Positions 56,913-64,000 of a stretch of 64,000 nt of DNA are shown here, piece after piece (the stretch's first letter is position 1; the number at the start of each line of letters is the position of its first letter). Both the position numbers and the translations under genes were made by a program. Under the pieces are notes generated by a model. That model ran no database searches. It was not told where the DNA came from and was given only the letters and a program-made list of their open reading frames with translations. Where the stretch lies: positions 186,001 to 250,000 of the forward strand of contig NZ_JAUSUW010000007.1 in NCBI RefSeq assembly GCF_030814435.1, written 5' to 3'. The DNA comes from Peteryoungia aggregata LMG 23059 (GTDB lineage: Bacteria; Pseudomonadota; Alphaproteobacteria; Rhizobiales; Rhizobiaceae).

Positions 56913-57170
56913 ATGGAACCGCGCCGCAACGAAATCGACGACATGATCGTTCACGAAAAGATGCAGGCTGCGCTGGAATACCAGAACGAAGCCTGGGCCG
57001 ATGGCATGGCGGATGGAATCGAGCCTGAAATCATCGCCGATGCAGCCTTTGCGCTGGCCATGCGCGAGACCATCCGTATTCACGGCGAACACGGGGCGGA
57101 AGCCATTCTTGACGCGCTCAAGGCACGCCTTCTGGCCGGCGAATTCTCGCCTGAGCGCCGGCTTCAGTAA
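56913..57170 (+). CDS. Hypothetical alpha-helical protein
   Basis: 85 residues. Preceded by GAGG and a 7-base spacer. Predicted all-helical, acidic at the start (MEPRRNEIDDMIVHEKMQAALEYQNEAW) and Ala-rich in the middle. No signal peptide and no recognised domain. It lies 20 bases before the next periplasmic protein gene. Confidence 0.6.
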   Translation: MEPRRNEIDDMIVHEKMQAALEYQNEAWADGMADGIEPEIIADAAFALAMRETIRIHGEHGAEAILDALKARLLAGEFSPERRLQ

Positions 57171-57190
57171 CAGAGCAATCGAGGAACAGA

Positions 57191-57934
57191 ATGATGATCT
57201 CGTCGCGGGTCAGGCTTCTCCGCTTGACGAGCGCGTTGACGCTCATGTTTGCTTCCATCACGGCAGCGTTGCCCGCGTTTGCCCTTTCAGACATCAGGGA
57301 CATCACGCCGCCGGCGGCTGAGCCCCCCGGTCCGGACGCCATCACGCCGGCTGCTCCCGAGGACGACGGCATCATCGAGGATTCGATCCCGGTGATTCCC
57401 GATCCGGATCCGCTGATCAGGCGCGACATGCCCGATCTGGTCGAGACCACGGAGCCCGATACACCACCGGCAGAGGTCATCTATAACATCGAACAGGCGC
57501 CCGAACCTGTGCGCCGCATGCGGCAACTGATCATCGACGCAGCCACGACCGGCGACATCTCGAAGCTCAAGCCGCTGATGAACCCCGGGCCCGACCAGAC
57601 GACGGTGCCGCTGCAGGATCCCGAACAGGATCCGATCGATGCGCTGAAAGCGCTTTCCGGTGATAGCGACGGCATGGAGATCCTGGCCATCCTGCTCGAC
57701 ATTCTGTCGACGGGTTTCGTGCAGGTCGACAAGGGAACGCCTGACGAGGCCTATGTCTGGCCCTATTTCGCCGGCAAGTCGCTGGGGCTTCTGACACCCC
57801 AGGAAAAGGTCGAATTGCTGCGGATCGTCACGGCCGGCGACGTTGCGGAAATGCAGGAATACGGCAATTACAACTTCTTCCGCGTCGGGATCACGCCGGA
57901 TGGCCGCTGGAAGTTTCTGTCCGTCGGCGACTGA
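57191..57934 (+). CDS. Secreted hypothetical protein with acidic Pro-rich N-terminus
   Basis: 247 residues. The signal peptide ends near residue 32 (AALPAFALS). Residues about 33-95 are Pro/Asp/Glu-rich and probably disordered (PPAAEPPGPDAITPAAPEDDG). The C-terminal half (about 100-247) is a folded domain with IIDAATTGDISKLKPLM and a WPYFAGKSLGLLTPQEKVELLRIVT stretch, ending in GRWKFLSVGD. This domain resembles rhizobial periplasmic proteins of unknown function. No catalytic motif seen. Confidence 0.7.
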   Translation: MMISSRVRLLRLTSALTLMFASITAALPAFALSDIRDITPPAAEPPGPDAITPAAPEDDGIIEDSIPVIPDPDPLIRRDMPDLVETTEPDTPPAEVIYNIEQAPEPVRRMRQLIIDAATTGDISKLKPLMNPGPDQTTVPLQDPEQDPIDALKALSGDSDGMEILAILLDILSTGFVQVDKGTPDEAYVWPYFAGKSLGLLTPQEKVELLRIVTAGDVAEMQEYGNYNFFRVGITPDGRWKFLSVGD

Positions 57935-58028
57935 CCGCGATCCAAACTGTGGGCTGTGATGCGAACTGCTTGTCGTCTAGACTGGCAGCGCCTAACTCTC
58001 TCGGCAGTGCAACAGCCCGGTGACCATC

Positions 58029-58862
58029 ATGCCTTCAGCCTTCCTGCCCGATCGCGCCTTCATCCTCGTCGGCGGTGCGGATGCAGAGCACTTCCTGCAG
58101 AACCTCATTACCACCGACCTTACCGGTCTTGCCGCGAACGAGTTGCGTCCCGGCGCCCTGTTGACGCCACAGGGAAAGATCCTCTTCGACTTCCTGATTT
58201 CGCGGGAAGGTGACGGCTTGCTGATCGACATCCGTGCGGATCAGACGGACGCCTTCGTCAAGCGGTTGACGATGTACAAGCTGCGCGCCGCCGTCACGAT
58301 CGAGACACGGGCCGAGACAGGGGCGACTGTCACCTGGGGCGAAGATGGAACAGGTGTCGTCGACCAGCGGTTCGCGCTGGCCGGAACCGCCGTGTTCCGA
58401 CAGGCCGGCAAGGTGGGCGAGCCGGGTGATCGCACCGGATATGACGCGCTGCGGGTGCTCCACGGCGTGCCGGATTCCGGGGATGACTATGCCCTTCAGG
58501 ATGCCTTTCCCCATGATGTGCTGTTCGACAAATCGGGCGGCGTCTCCTTCCGCAAGGGATGTTATGTCGGCCAGGAGGTGGTGTCGCGCATGCAGCACCG
58601 CTCGACGGCGCGGCGACGGGTGGTCATTGTATCGGCCGAGGCCCCGCTGCCGGCCACGGGCACCGAGGTCACCATCGGCGGCAAGTCGATCGGCACGCTT
58701 GGCACCGTTGCCGGTGAGCGCGGGCTTGCCATCGTCCGCATCGACAAGGCCGGCGAAGCCATGGCCACCGGGCAGGTCATCCTCGCCGGTGATGTTACCG
58801 TGACCCCTGCACTTCCCGCCTGGAGCGGACTGTCCTTCCCGTCTGCGGCGGAGGATGCCTGA
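58029..58862 (+). CDS. ygfZ: Folate-binding YgfZ/GcvT-like protein
   Basis: 277 residues from ATG 58029; a GTG three codons upstream is an alternative. It has the GcvT-like tetrahydrofolate-binding fold and the signature KGCYVGQEVVSRMQHR, whose Cys is needed for Fe-S cluster assembly or repair. ADAEHFLQNLITTDL opens the fold. It helps maintain [4Fe-4S] enzymes. First of four closely spaced genes. Confidence 0.92.
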   Translation: MPSAFLPDRAFILVGGADAEHFLQNLITTDLTGLAANELRPGALLTPQGKILFDFLISREGDGLLIDIRADQTDAFVKRLTMYKLRAAVTIETRAETGATVTWGEDGTGVVDQRFALAGTAVFRQAGKVGEPGDRTGYDALRVLHGVPDSGDDYALQDAFPHDVLFDKSGGVSFRKGCYVGQEVVSRMQHRSTARRRVVIVSAEAPLPATGTEVTIGGKSIGTLGTVAGERGLAIVRIDKAGEAMATGQVILAGDVTVTPALPAWSGLSFPSAAEDA

Positions 58863-58863
58863 C

Positions 58864-59493
58864 ATGGGTTCTGCCGCTCCCCTTTCCAGCCGTGCCTGGC
58901 AGCGCATGCTCTCGGGTCGACGGCTCGACCTCCTCGATCCCTCGCCGCTCGACGTCGAGATCAGCGACATCGCCCACGGTCTTGCCCGCGTCGCCCGCTG
59001 GAACGGTCAGACTTCGGGCGATCATGCCTTTTCGGTCGCCCAGCACAGCCTGATCGTCGAGGACATCTTCCGCCGCTGCAATCCGAAGGCGACCTCCGAC
59101 GAGCTGATGGTGGCTTTGCTGCATGACGGCCCGGAATATGTCATCGGCGACATGATCTCGCCGTTCAAGGCCGTGGTCGGTGGCGGCTACAAGGTGGTGG
59201 AGAAACGGCTGGAGGCCGCGATCCATCTTCGCTTCGGTCTGCCGGCCCATCCGAAGGCGGCGCTGAAGGACCTGATCAAGAAGGCCGACATGATCTCCGC
59301 CTATTTCGAGGCCACCGTACTGGCCGGCTTTGCCGAGGCCGAAGCGCGGAAGTTCTTCGGCCAGCCGAAGGGTTTTACCCGCGACACGATCCTGATCGAG
59401 CCGCTACCCGCCTATCAGGCGCAGGCCAAGTTCCTTAAGCGTTTCGAGGAAATCGAGGCCGACAGGCAATCGACCACATGGGGACCCGTATGA
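58864..59493 (+). CDS. HD-domain hydrolase (YfbR-like)
   Basis: 209 residues from ATG 58864, which has GGAGG nine bases upstream; an ATG at 58855 has no room for a ribosome site. The HD metal site is visible as His in DHAFSVAQHSLIV, His-Asp in LLHDGPEYVIGD and Asp in KKADMIS. The pattern matches YfbR-type 5'-deoxynucleotidases that remove phosphate from dNMPs. Substrate inferred. Its stop overlaps the next start by four bases. Confidence 0.85.
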   Translation: MGSAAPLSSRAWQRMLSGRRLDLLDPSPLDVEISDIAHGLARVARWNGQTSGDHAFSVAQHSLIVEDIFRRCNPKATSDELMVALLHDGPEYVIGDMISPFKAVVGGGYKVVEKRLEAAIHLRFGLPAHPKAALKDLIKKADMISAYFEATVLAGFAEAEARKFFGQPKGFTRDTILIEPLPAYQAQAKFLKRFEEIEADRQSTTWGPV

Positions 59494-60026
59494 GCCTGAT
59501 CATCGTGTCGCCGCTCGCACGCATCGCCGAAATGGCCGTGCGCCACAAGGCACGCGAGATGATCAGCCTGCTCGCCGCCAACCAGGATTTTCATCGGCCG
59601 GCGGTCATCCAGGCGGAGCGGCATCTGAAGCTTGCGATGAACGACATCACCTTTGCCGGCACGGGCGATCTGATCGCGCCGCAGGAAGCGCATGTGGCCG
59701 AGATCATAAAGTTCGCGAAGGCCTGGGACCAGGCCTCGCCACTCGTCGTGCATTGCTGGATGGGCGTGTCGCGTTCGCCGGCTGCCGCGATGATCGCGAG
59801 CCTTGCCGTGGCGCCCGACGACGATGACGACGCCCTGGCGCGGCGGCTGCGCGAGGCCTCGCCCTTTGCCACGCCCAATATGCGGCTGGTCGAGATCGGT
59901 GACGAGATGCTCCAGCGTGGCGGGCGTTTCGTGAAGGCGGTCAAGGCGCTCGGGCGCGGTGCGGATGCCGATGGCAACACGCCCTTCACGCTGCCACTGC
60001 CCCAGCGCGCACCGGTCACGCCATGA
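59490..60026 (+). CDS. Tyrosine/dual-specificity phosphatase-like protein
   Basis: 178 residues, ATGA overlap with the HD gene. The cysteine-phosphatase P-loop HCWMGVSRS (nucleophile Cys near residue 89) matches HCx5R. An Asp-rich segment (PDDDDDALARRL) follows. Upstream FAGTGDLIAPQEAHVAEII may supply the general acid. Substrate unknown; a protein tyrosine phosphatase or a small-molecule phosphatase is possible. It overlaps the next gene by four bases. Confidence 0.82.
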   Translation: MSLIIVSPLARIAEMAVRHKAREMISLLAANQDFHRPAVIQAERHLKLAMNDITFAGTGDLIAPQEAHVAEIIKFAKAWDQASPLVVHCWMGVSRSPAAAMIASLAVAPDDDDDALARRLREASPFATPNMRLVEIGDEMLQRGGRFVKAVKALGRGADADGNTPFTLPLPQRAPVTP

Positions 60027-61003
60027 CGAGCCCGGCGGAGATCGAGATCGGGCTCAACGCCGCGATCGTCGCGATCAATGCCCGCACGCCTCGCCTGCTG
60101 GTCGTCGGAGACGATGGTGATGCGCTCGATGCCCTGCCTTTCGGCCCCTTCGAGCCGAACCGGCACCGGACGATGGAAATGTCGCTCCGACACACGGTCG
60201 AGGCCCAGACGGCGCTGGAACTTGGCTACATCGAACAGCTCTACACCTTCGGCGATCGCGGCCGGCACAAGATGCCTGATGATCAGGGGCCGCATGTCGT
60301 ATCCGTCGGCTATCTCGCGCTGACGCGGCTCGACAGCGACCGCGATGCGCGGCTGGAGCTGTCCGGTGCCAGCTGGCGCGACTGGTACGGCTACCTGCCC
60401 TGGGAAGACTGGCGGCAGGGCCGGCCGGCGCTGCTCGACGGGGCCATCCTGCCGGCACTCAACCTCTGGGCCGAGGAGGCGCGCGCAGATGGACACGCGT
60501 CGCAAGCTGCCTCACGGCGCTCCCGCCTGAAGCTTGCTTTCGGCCTCGACGACTTTCCCTTCGACGAGGAACGGGTGCTGGAGCGCTATGAGCTTCTTTA
60601 TGAAGCCGGGCTTGTCGAGGAAGCGGTGAAGGACGGGCGGACCGATCACCGCCGCATGACGACGACGCTGGGGCGTCCGATGCGACACGACCACAGGCGG
60701 ATCGCGGCCACTGCGCTTGCGCGGCTGCGCAGCAAGATCAAGTATCGCCCAGTGATCTTCGAGCTGATGCCGCCAGAATTCACGCTCACCGACCTGCAGG
60801 CAACGGTGGAGGCGATTGCCGGCCACCACGTGCACAAGCAGAACTTCCGCCGGCTGGTGGAGGGGGCGGAACTGGTCGAGCCGACCGGGTCAACCGAGGC
60901 CGCGACCGGCGGTCGGCCCGCCGCGCTGTTCCGGTTTCGCCGTCAGGTGCTCGAAGAAAGGCCGGCGCCCGGCCTCAAGGTTGGCGGCCGCAGCAATAGT
61001 TGA
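60023..61003 (+). CDS. NrtR-like Nudix-derived regulator of NAD synthesis
   Basis: 326 residues. An N-terminal Nudix-like domain (about 10-160) is joined to a C-terminal winged helix (about 215-320). The Nudix box is degenerate: no G-x5-E-x7-REUxEE is found. The winged helix has IKYRPVIFELMPPEFTLTDLQ and GHHVHKQNFRRLVEGAELV, as in NrtR-type repressors, which use the Nudix fold to bind ADP-ribose. nadC and nadB lie less than 1 kb away, so control of NAD synthesis is likely. Last of the ygfZ cluster. Confidence 0.78.
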   Translation: MTSPAEIEIGLNAAIVAINARTPRLLVVGDDGDALDALPFGPFEPNRHRTMEMSLRHTVEAQTALELGYIEQLYTFGDRGRHKMPDDQGPHVVSVGYLALTRLDSDRDARLELSGASWRDWYGYLPWEDWRQGRPALLDGAILPALNLWAEEARADGHASQAASRRSRLKLAFGLDDFPFDEERVLERYELLYEAGLVEEAVKDGRTDHRRMTTTLGRPMRHDHRRIAATALARLRSKIKYRPVIFELMPPEFTLTDLQATVEAIAGHHVHKQNFRRLVEGAELVEPTGSTEAATGGRPAALFRFRRQVLEERPAPGLKVGGRSNS

Positions 61004-61057
61004 TCACGTTCGGCAAAGGTTCGCGCATTCGACCGAGGTCTGTCGCCGTCACGCGAG

Positions 61058-61192
61058 ATGATCAAGAAGGTGAAAAGATCCTTCGACGGGAACGGGATTT
61101 CCATCCCGTTCCCGCAGGTGACCTATCACGGCATGCCGCAAGCGGTCGCCCTGCCCGAACGCTTCGTCGACGCCCGGGCGAAGGAGGCCTGA
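61058..61192 (+). pseudogene. Apparent remnant of a mechanosensitive channel (MscS) C-terminus
   Basis: A 44-codon frame reads MIKKVKRSFDGNGISIPFPQ and continues to ALPERFVDARAKEA then TGA. The DGNGISIPFPQ pattern is the conserved C-terminal beta strand of MscS channels. Upstream in the same frame is unrelated sequence, and no membrane domain is present, so the gene body seems lost. It lies 54 bases after the NrtR-like gene. Confidence 0.5.
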
Positions 61193-61252
61193 GCCAGAGC
61201 TGCCGCCACAGCCGAGGCTCAGGGTCTGATTGTCATATTGCCCGCAGGAAGA

Positions 61253-61558
61253 TCAGCGGTCGCCCTGCGGCGTTGCCGTCTTTTCGAGATGCCTGTCGAT
61301 GATACGCTGCATCTCCGCCAGAACCTCGAGCACGCAAACGGTATCGTCCTCGGTCATGCCAATACCCGCTCCCGGAGCTTCCCCGGTATCGGGCGCCGGG
61401 AGTCGCGAACCAACTTCGCCATCCGCCTTATGGTCTGCCCGACAATTTCCACGTGTTTCTCGCAGTCCAACCGTAGTAGAAACCGCCGCCTCCGAAGCAT
61501 CGTTTCGAAAGGTCGTGCGATCGTTAGCGCTATCAGGCCTCAGGATTGTCGTCGTCAT
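61253..61558 (-). CDS. Possible small ORF of unknown function
   Basis: 101 residues from ATG 61558, which has GGGG about 7 bases upstream. The frame is open to 61723. The C-terminal part (MTEDDTVCVLEVLAEMQRIIDRHLEK) looks like an amphipathic helix and could be real, while the middle is low in structure. No family recognised. It may be a degraded or accessory gene; overlapping frames on the other strand are less convincing. Confidence 0.3.
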   Translation of the reverse strand: MTTTILRPDSANDRTTFRNDASEAAVSTTVGLRETRGNCRADHKADGEVGSRLPAPDTGEAPGAGIGMTEDDTVCVLEVLAEMQRIIDRHLEKTATPQGDR

Positions 61559-61694
61559 ACTTGCCCCACAAACAAACGTCGTTCCGCCTGCTTTCCCTGC
61601 CTGCAATACAATTTGCATGCATGATCGAGGGCTAGGGGATTCGCTTGCGCCGGTCAAAAACCAGGAATCATGGGTGATAACTAGCGAAGCAATC

Positions 61695-61708
61695 GCTGAT
61701 ATATCAGC
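61695..61708. promoter_or_regulatory. Perfect 14-base palindrome
   Basis: GCTGATATATCAGC is perfectly symmetric and lies in the non-coding stretch between the possible ORF at 61253-61558 and the nadC stop. It resembles a dimeric repressor operator. No gene start lies immediately next to it on either strand except the possible ORF 137 bases away. The rest of 61559-61796 shows nothing else recognisable. Confidence 0.3.
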
Positions 61709-61796
61709 AAGGCACTGTCCCATATGGCTTTTTTAGAACATTGAGGATTGCCGGAACTGCTGCACCGCAAAATTGCACGCAAACTTTGTCGTGGAT

Positions 61797-62702
61797 TCAG
61801 AAGACAGCGATGTCCAGACCGATATCGAGGGTGGGAGCGGCCATGGTGACCTTGGACGTCGAGATGTAGTCCACACCCGTTTCGGCGATGGCGCGGATGG
61901 TCTGCAGGTTCACGTTGCCGGAAGCCTCCAGCACGACGCGCCGCGTATCCGAGGCATAAGTCTCGGCTTGCAATCCATGGTGCTCCCGGTTGATCGCGAC
62001 GGCCTCCCGCAGCAGATCCGGTCCCATATTGTCGAGCAGGATGACGTCCGGTCGGGCGTGGAGCGCTTCGCGCATCTGGTCGAGACCGTCGACCTCCACT
62101 TCGATCTTGACGAGATGGCCGGCATAGGCCCGGGCCGCCTCGATGGCCAGAGCGACCCCGCCTGCTACGGCGATGTGGTTGTCCTTGATGAGGATCGCAT
62201 CGTCGAGACCGAAGCGGTGATTGGAGCCGCCTCCCAGCCGCACCGCATATTTCTCCACCGCCCTCAGCCCTGGCAGTGTCTTGCGGGTGCAGGTGACGCG
62301 CGCCTTTGTGTGGGCGATCTCGGCGGCAAAACGGGCGGCATAGGTGGCCACACCGGAGAGATGCATCAGGAAGTTCAGAGCGACACGCTCTGCCGACAGC
62401 ACCGAACGGGCATTGCCGGAGACGCGGGCGATCGCCTTGCCGGGCGCCACCGTGTCGCCATCTGCGACCAGCACCTCGAAACGGACGCTGGGATCGATCA
62501 GGCGAAAGGCCGCTTCCGCAAGCGGGAGGCCTGCGACCACACCCTGTTCCCGGCTGTTGAGGCCGGCAGTTGCGGTTTTCTCCGGGCTGATCGTGGCATA
62601 GGTGGTGATGTCGCCGGCGCGACCGAGGTCTTCCAAAAGGGCGTTGCGGACGAGATCCTCGATCATCAGGGGCGAGATTTGCGGGCGAAGGCGCGTGATC
62701 AT
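61797..62702 (-). CDS. nadC: Nicotinate-nucleotide pyrophosphorylase (quinolinate phosphoribosyltransferase)
   Basis: 301 residues. It makes nicotinate mononucleotide from quinolinate and PRPP. The substrate-binding segments TRKTLPGLRAVEKYAV and GGGSNHRFGLDDAILIKDNH are intact, as is the C-terminal EASGNVNLQTIRAIAETGVDYIS. It starts 14 bases after nadB stops, so nadB-nadC are co-transcribed. The nearby NrtR-like gene is a plausible regulator of the operon, whose promoter lies outside the window. Confidence 0.95.
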   Translation of the reverse strand: MITRLRPQISPLMIEDLVRNALLEDLGRAGDITTYATISPEKTATAGLNSREQGVVAGLPLAEAAFRLIDPSVRFEVLVADGDTVAPGKAIARVSGNARSVLSAERVALNFLMHLSGVATYAARFAAEIAHTKARVTCTRKTLPGLRAVEKYAVRLGGGSNHRFGLDDAILIKDNHIAVAGGVALAIEAARAYAGHLVKIEVEVDGLDQMREALHARPDVILLDNMGPDLLREAVAINREHHGLQAETYASDTRRVVLEASGNVNLQTIRAIAETGVDYISTSKVTMAAPTLDIGLDIAVF

Positions 62703-62716
62703 CGAAATTTCCCTCG

Positions 62717-64000
62717 TCAGCCGGCCAGTTCGGCGGCAATGCGATCGGTTTGCTTGAGCGTCAGATAGGTGCGATGGCGCAGTGTTGCCTGCGACGCCGG
62801 ATGGTCGGAGCGCATATGGGCGCCACGGCTCTCCGTGCGAAGATAGGCGCCGACGGCAATCAGCTTGGCAGTCGCCACAATGTTCGAAAAGCGCACGCGG
62901 GGACGCTTGCGCTCAAGGCCCACCAGTTCGCGGATGAGGAGTTTCAGCCCCGCCTCGTCTCTGACAACGCCGGCATGGCTGCTCATCAGGCCGCGCAGGG
63001 TCTTGAGTTCGGGACTGTCCTCCACGGTGACAAGATCATCGTTTTCGCCGGCGCTCTTCGCCCATTCATAAAGTGCGGATTCCGGCAGCATGCCCTTGAT
63101 CGAGTCGGCGATGCGTCCGGCAAAGACGATCGCTTCGAGCAGCGAGTTCGAGGCCAGGCGGTTGGCGCCGTGGACACCGCTGGAGGTCACCTCGCCGGCA
63201 GCCCAGAGCCCATCAAGCGAGCTGCGGCCATCGGCATCCACGGCGACACCGCCCATGTGGTAATGCACGGCAGGCACAACCGGGATGGCCTGCGTTGCCG
63301 GGTCAATACCGGCTGCGATGCAGGATGCATGGACGGTCGGGAAACGTCTGGCGAAATCCTTGCCGATCGCTCGGGTGCAATCAAGGAAGGCACCGCGCCC
63401 GGCGGCCACCTCGGCAAAGACGCCACGCGCGACAATATCGCGGGGAGCCAACTCCGCATCGGCGTGCAGGTCGGCCATGAAGCGGTGGCCGGCACGGTTG
63501 ACGAGCACGGCGCCCTCGCCGCGCAGGGCCTCGGTAGCAAGCGGTGCCGGATCCTGGCCGATGTCGATTGCGGTCGGGTGAAACTGGACGAATTCCGGAT
63601 CGGCAATCACGGCCCCGGCCCGGGCGGCCATGCCGACGCCCGTGCCGCGCGCTTCAGCCGGGTTGGTGGTCACCTGGTAGAGGTGGCCGACACCGCCGGA
63701 GCAGAGCACCACGGCGCGGGCCGGAAAGGCGACGCGGGTCTTCGACTGGCCGGCATCGGGCCTTGCAATGACACCGGAGACGAAACGGCCCTCGGCGATC
63801 AGTTCCTCGACGACATAACCTTCCATGACCCGGATCGACGGCGTCCGGCGCACAGCCGAGATCAGCGCCTCCATGATCGCGCCACCCGCCCTATCACCCG
63901 CCACGCGCACGATGCGGCGCTCGGAATGGGCGGCCTCGCGCGACAGCAGCAGATGGCCTTCGAGATCGCGGTCGAAGGGCACGCCATAGGCGAGCAGATC
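62717..64000 (-). CDS. nadB: L-aspartate oxidase, C-terminal part, cut by the window edge
   Basis: About 428 residues are visible; the N-terminal FAD-binding Rossmann motif lies beyond 64000. The frame continues through the edge ([12 protein letters not shown]). Visible parts are [22 protein letters not shown], the FAD-site [22 protein letters not shown], the catalytic-region [34 protein letters not shown] and [22 protein letters not shown]. It oxidises aspartate to iminoaspartate for quinolinate synthesis with NadA. Confidence 0.94.
   Translation of the reverse strand, partial: DLLAYGVPFDRDLEGHLLLSREAAHSERRIVRVAGDRAGGAIMEALISAVRRTPSIRVMEGYVVEELIAEGRFVSGVIARPDAGQSKTRVAFPARAVVLCSGGVGHLYQVTTNPAEARGTGVGMAARAGAVIADPEFVQFHPTAIDIGQDPAPLATEALRGEGAVLVNRAGHRFMADLHADAELAPRDIVARGVFAEVAAGRGAFLDCTRAIGKDFARRFPTVHASCIAAGIDPATQAIPVVPAVHYHMGGVAVDADGRSSLDGLWAAGEVTSSGVHGANRLASNSLLEAIVFAGRIADSIKGMLPESALYEWAKSAGENDDLVTVEDSPELKTLRGLMSSHAGVVRDEAGLKLLIRELVGLERKRPRVRFSNIVATAKLIAVGAYLRTESRGAHMRSDHPASQATLRHRTYLTLKQTDRIAAELAG

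Noticed and set aside
61230-61736. Plus-strand ORF in the gene-poor region
   Set aside because: Ser/Arg-rich shadow of the opposite frame, with no ribosome site.
61681-62739. Minus-strand Arg-rich ORF over nadC
   Set aside because: Overlaps nadC in another frame; nadC has complete family motifs.

Overview
This 64 kb window looks like core chromosome of a member of the Rhizobiaceae (Alphaproteobacteria, Hyphomicrobiales). DNA is GC-rich, nearly every kilobase is coding, and the gene order is typical of Rhizobium/Agrobacterium relatives: lptF-lptG-lptD-surA-pdxA-rsmA, rpsF-rpsR-DUF2232-rplI-dnaB, psd-pssA, and gmk-yicC-mltG-fabF-acpP-fabG-fabD. A LysR-choX-betC choline-sulfate locus and a mosaic palindromic intergenic repeat also fit. 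No rRNA, tRNA, insertion sequence, prophage or CRISPR array was seen.

Layout. 1-8232: start of a leucyl aminopeptidase, then the outer-membrane LPS export genes lptFG and lptD, a SurA-like chaperone, pdxA and rsmA. 8251-14081: a NIT-domain chemoreceptor and a divergent LysR/choX-betC unit for choline and choline-O-sulfate. 14144-20734 (minus strand): gmk, yicC, mltG and the fatty-acid genes fabF, acpP, fabG, fabD. 20941-27605: aldo/keto reductase, a Ca/Na exchanger, the S6/S18/DUF2232/L9 operon and dnaB. 27662-36753: GNAT enzyme, AzlCD exporter with AraC regulator, alanine racemase, ParDE, radA, cvpA, purF and an SDR. 36817-40988: small protein, EamA transporter, a GGDEF protein and cysS. 41247-43769: three paralogous GFA-family zinc proteins with a 39-residue membrane protein and proline iminopeptidase, bounded by palindromic repeats. 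44120-54727: citramalate synthase, RarD, LOG-family protein, a LysM wall protein, an Atm1-type ABC exporter, a PAS/GGDEF protein, psd and pssA. 54914-61003: small and periplasmic proteins, a Nudix hydrolase and a tightly packed ygfZ / HD hydrolase / phosphatase / NrtR-like cluster. 61004-61796 is gene-poor, with an apparent mscS remnant. 61797-64000: nadC and part of nadB.

How the parts connect. Envelope biogenesis dominates: LPS export, fatty-acid and phospholipid synthesis, MltG, LysM, CvpA, alanine racemase. A second theme is nucleotide and cofactor metabolism: purF, gmk, pdxA, nadBC and a probable NrtR regulator of NAD synthesis. The choline locus would supply osmoprotectant or phosphatidylcholine precursors next to lipid genes, although choWV is not adjacent.

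The most interesting unexplained signal is upstream of cysS. A 14-codon leader ORF carrying two Cys codons begins where a predicted promoter would start the transcript, and a bulged hairpin follows that could mask the cysS ribosome-binding site. This resembles the leaderless trpL attenuator of Sinorhizobium. Other points are inverted-repeat clusters around the GFA/pip block, a mirror-image domain duplication in the LysM protein, paired inverted repeats upstream of acpP, and a structured rpsF leader. All functions are read from sequence alone; no database search was possible.
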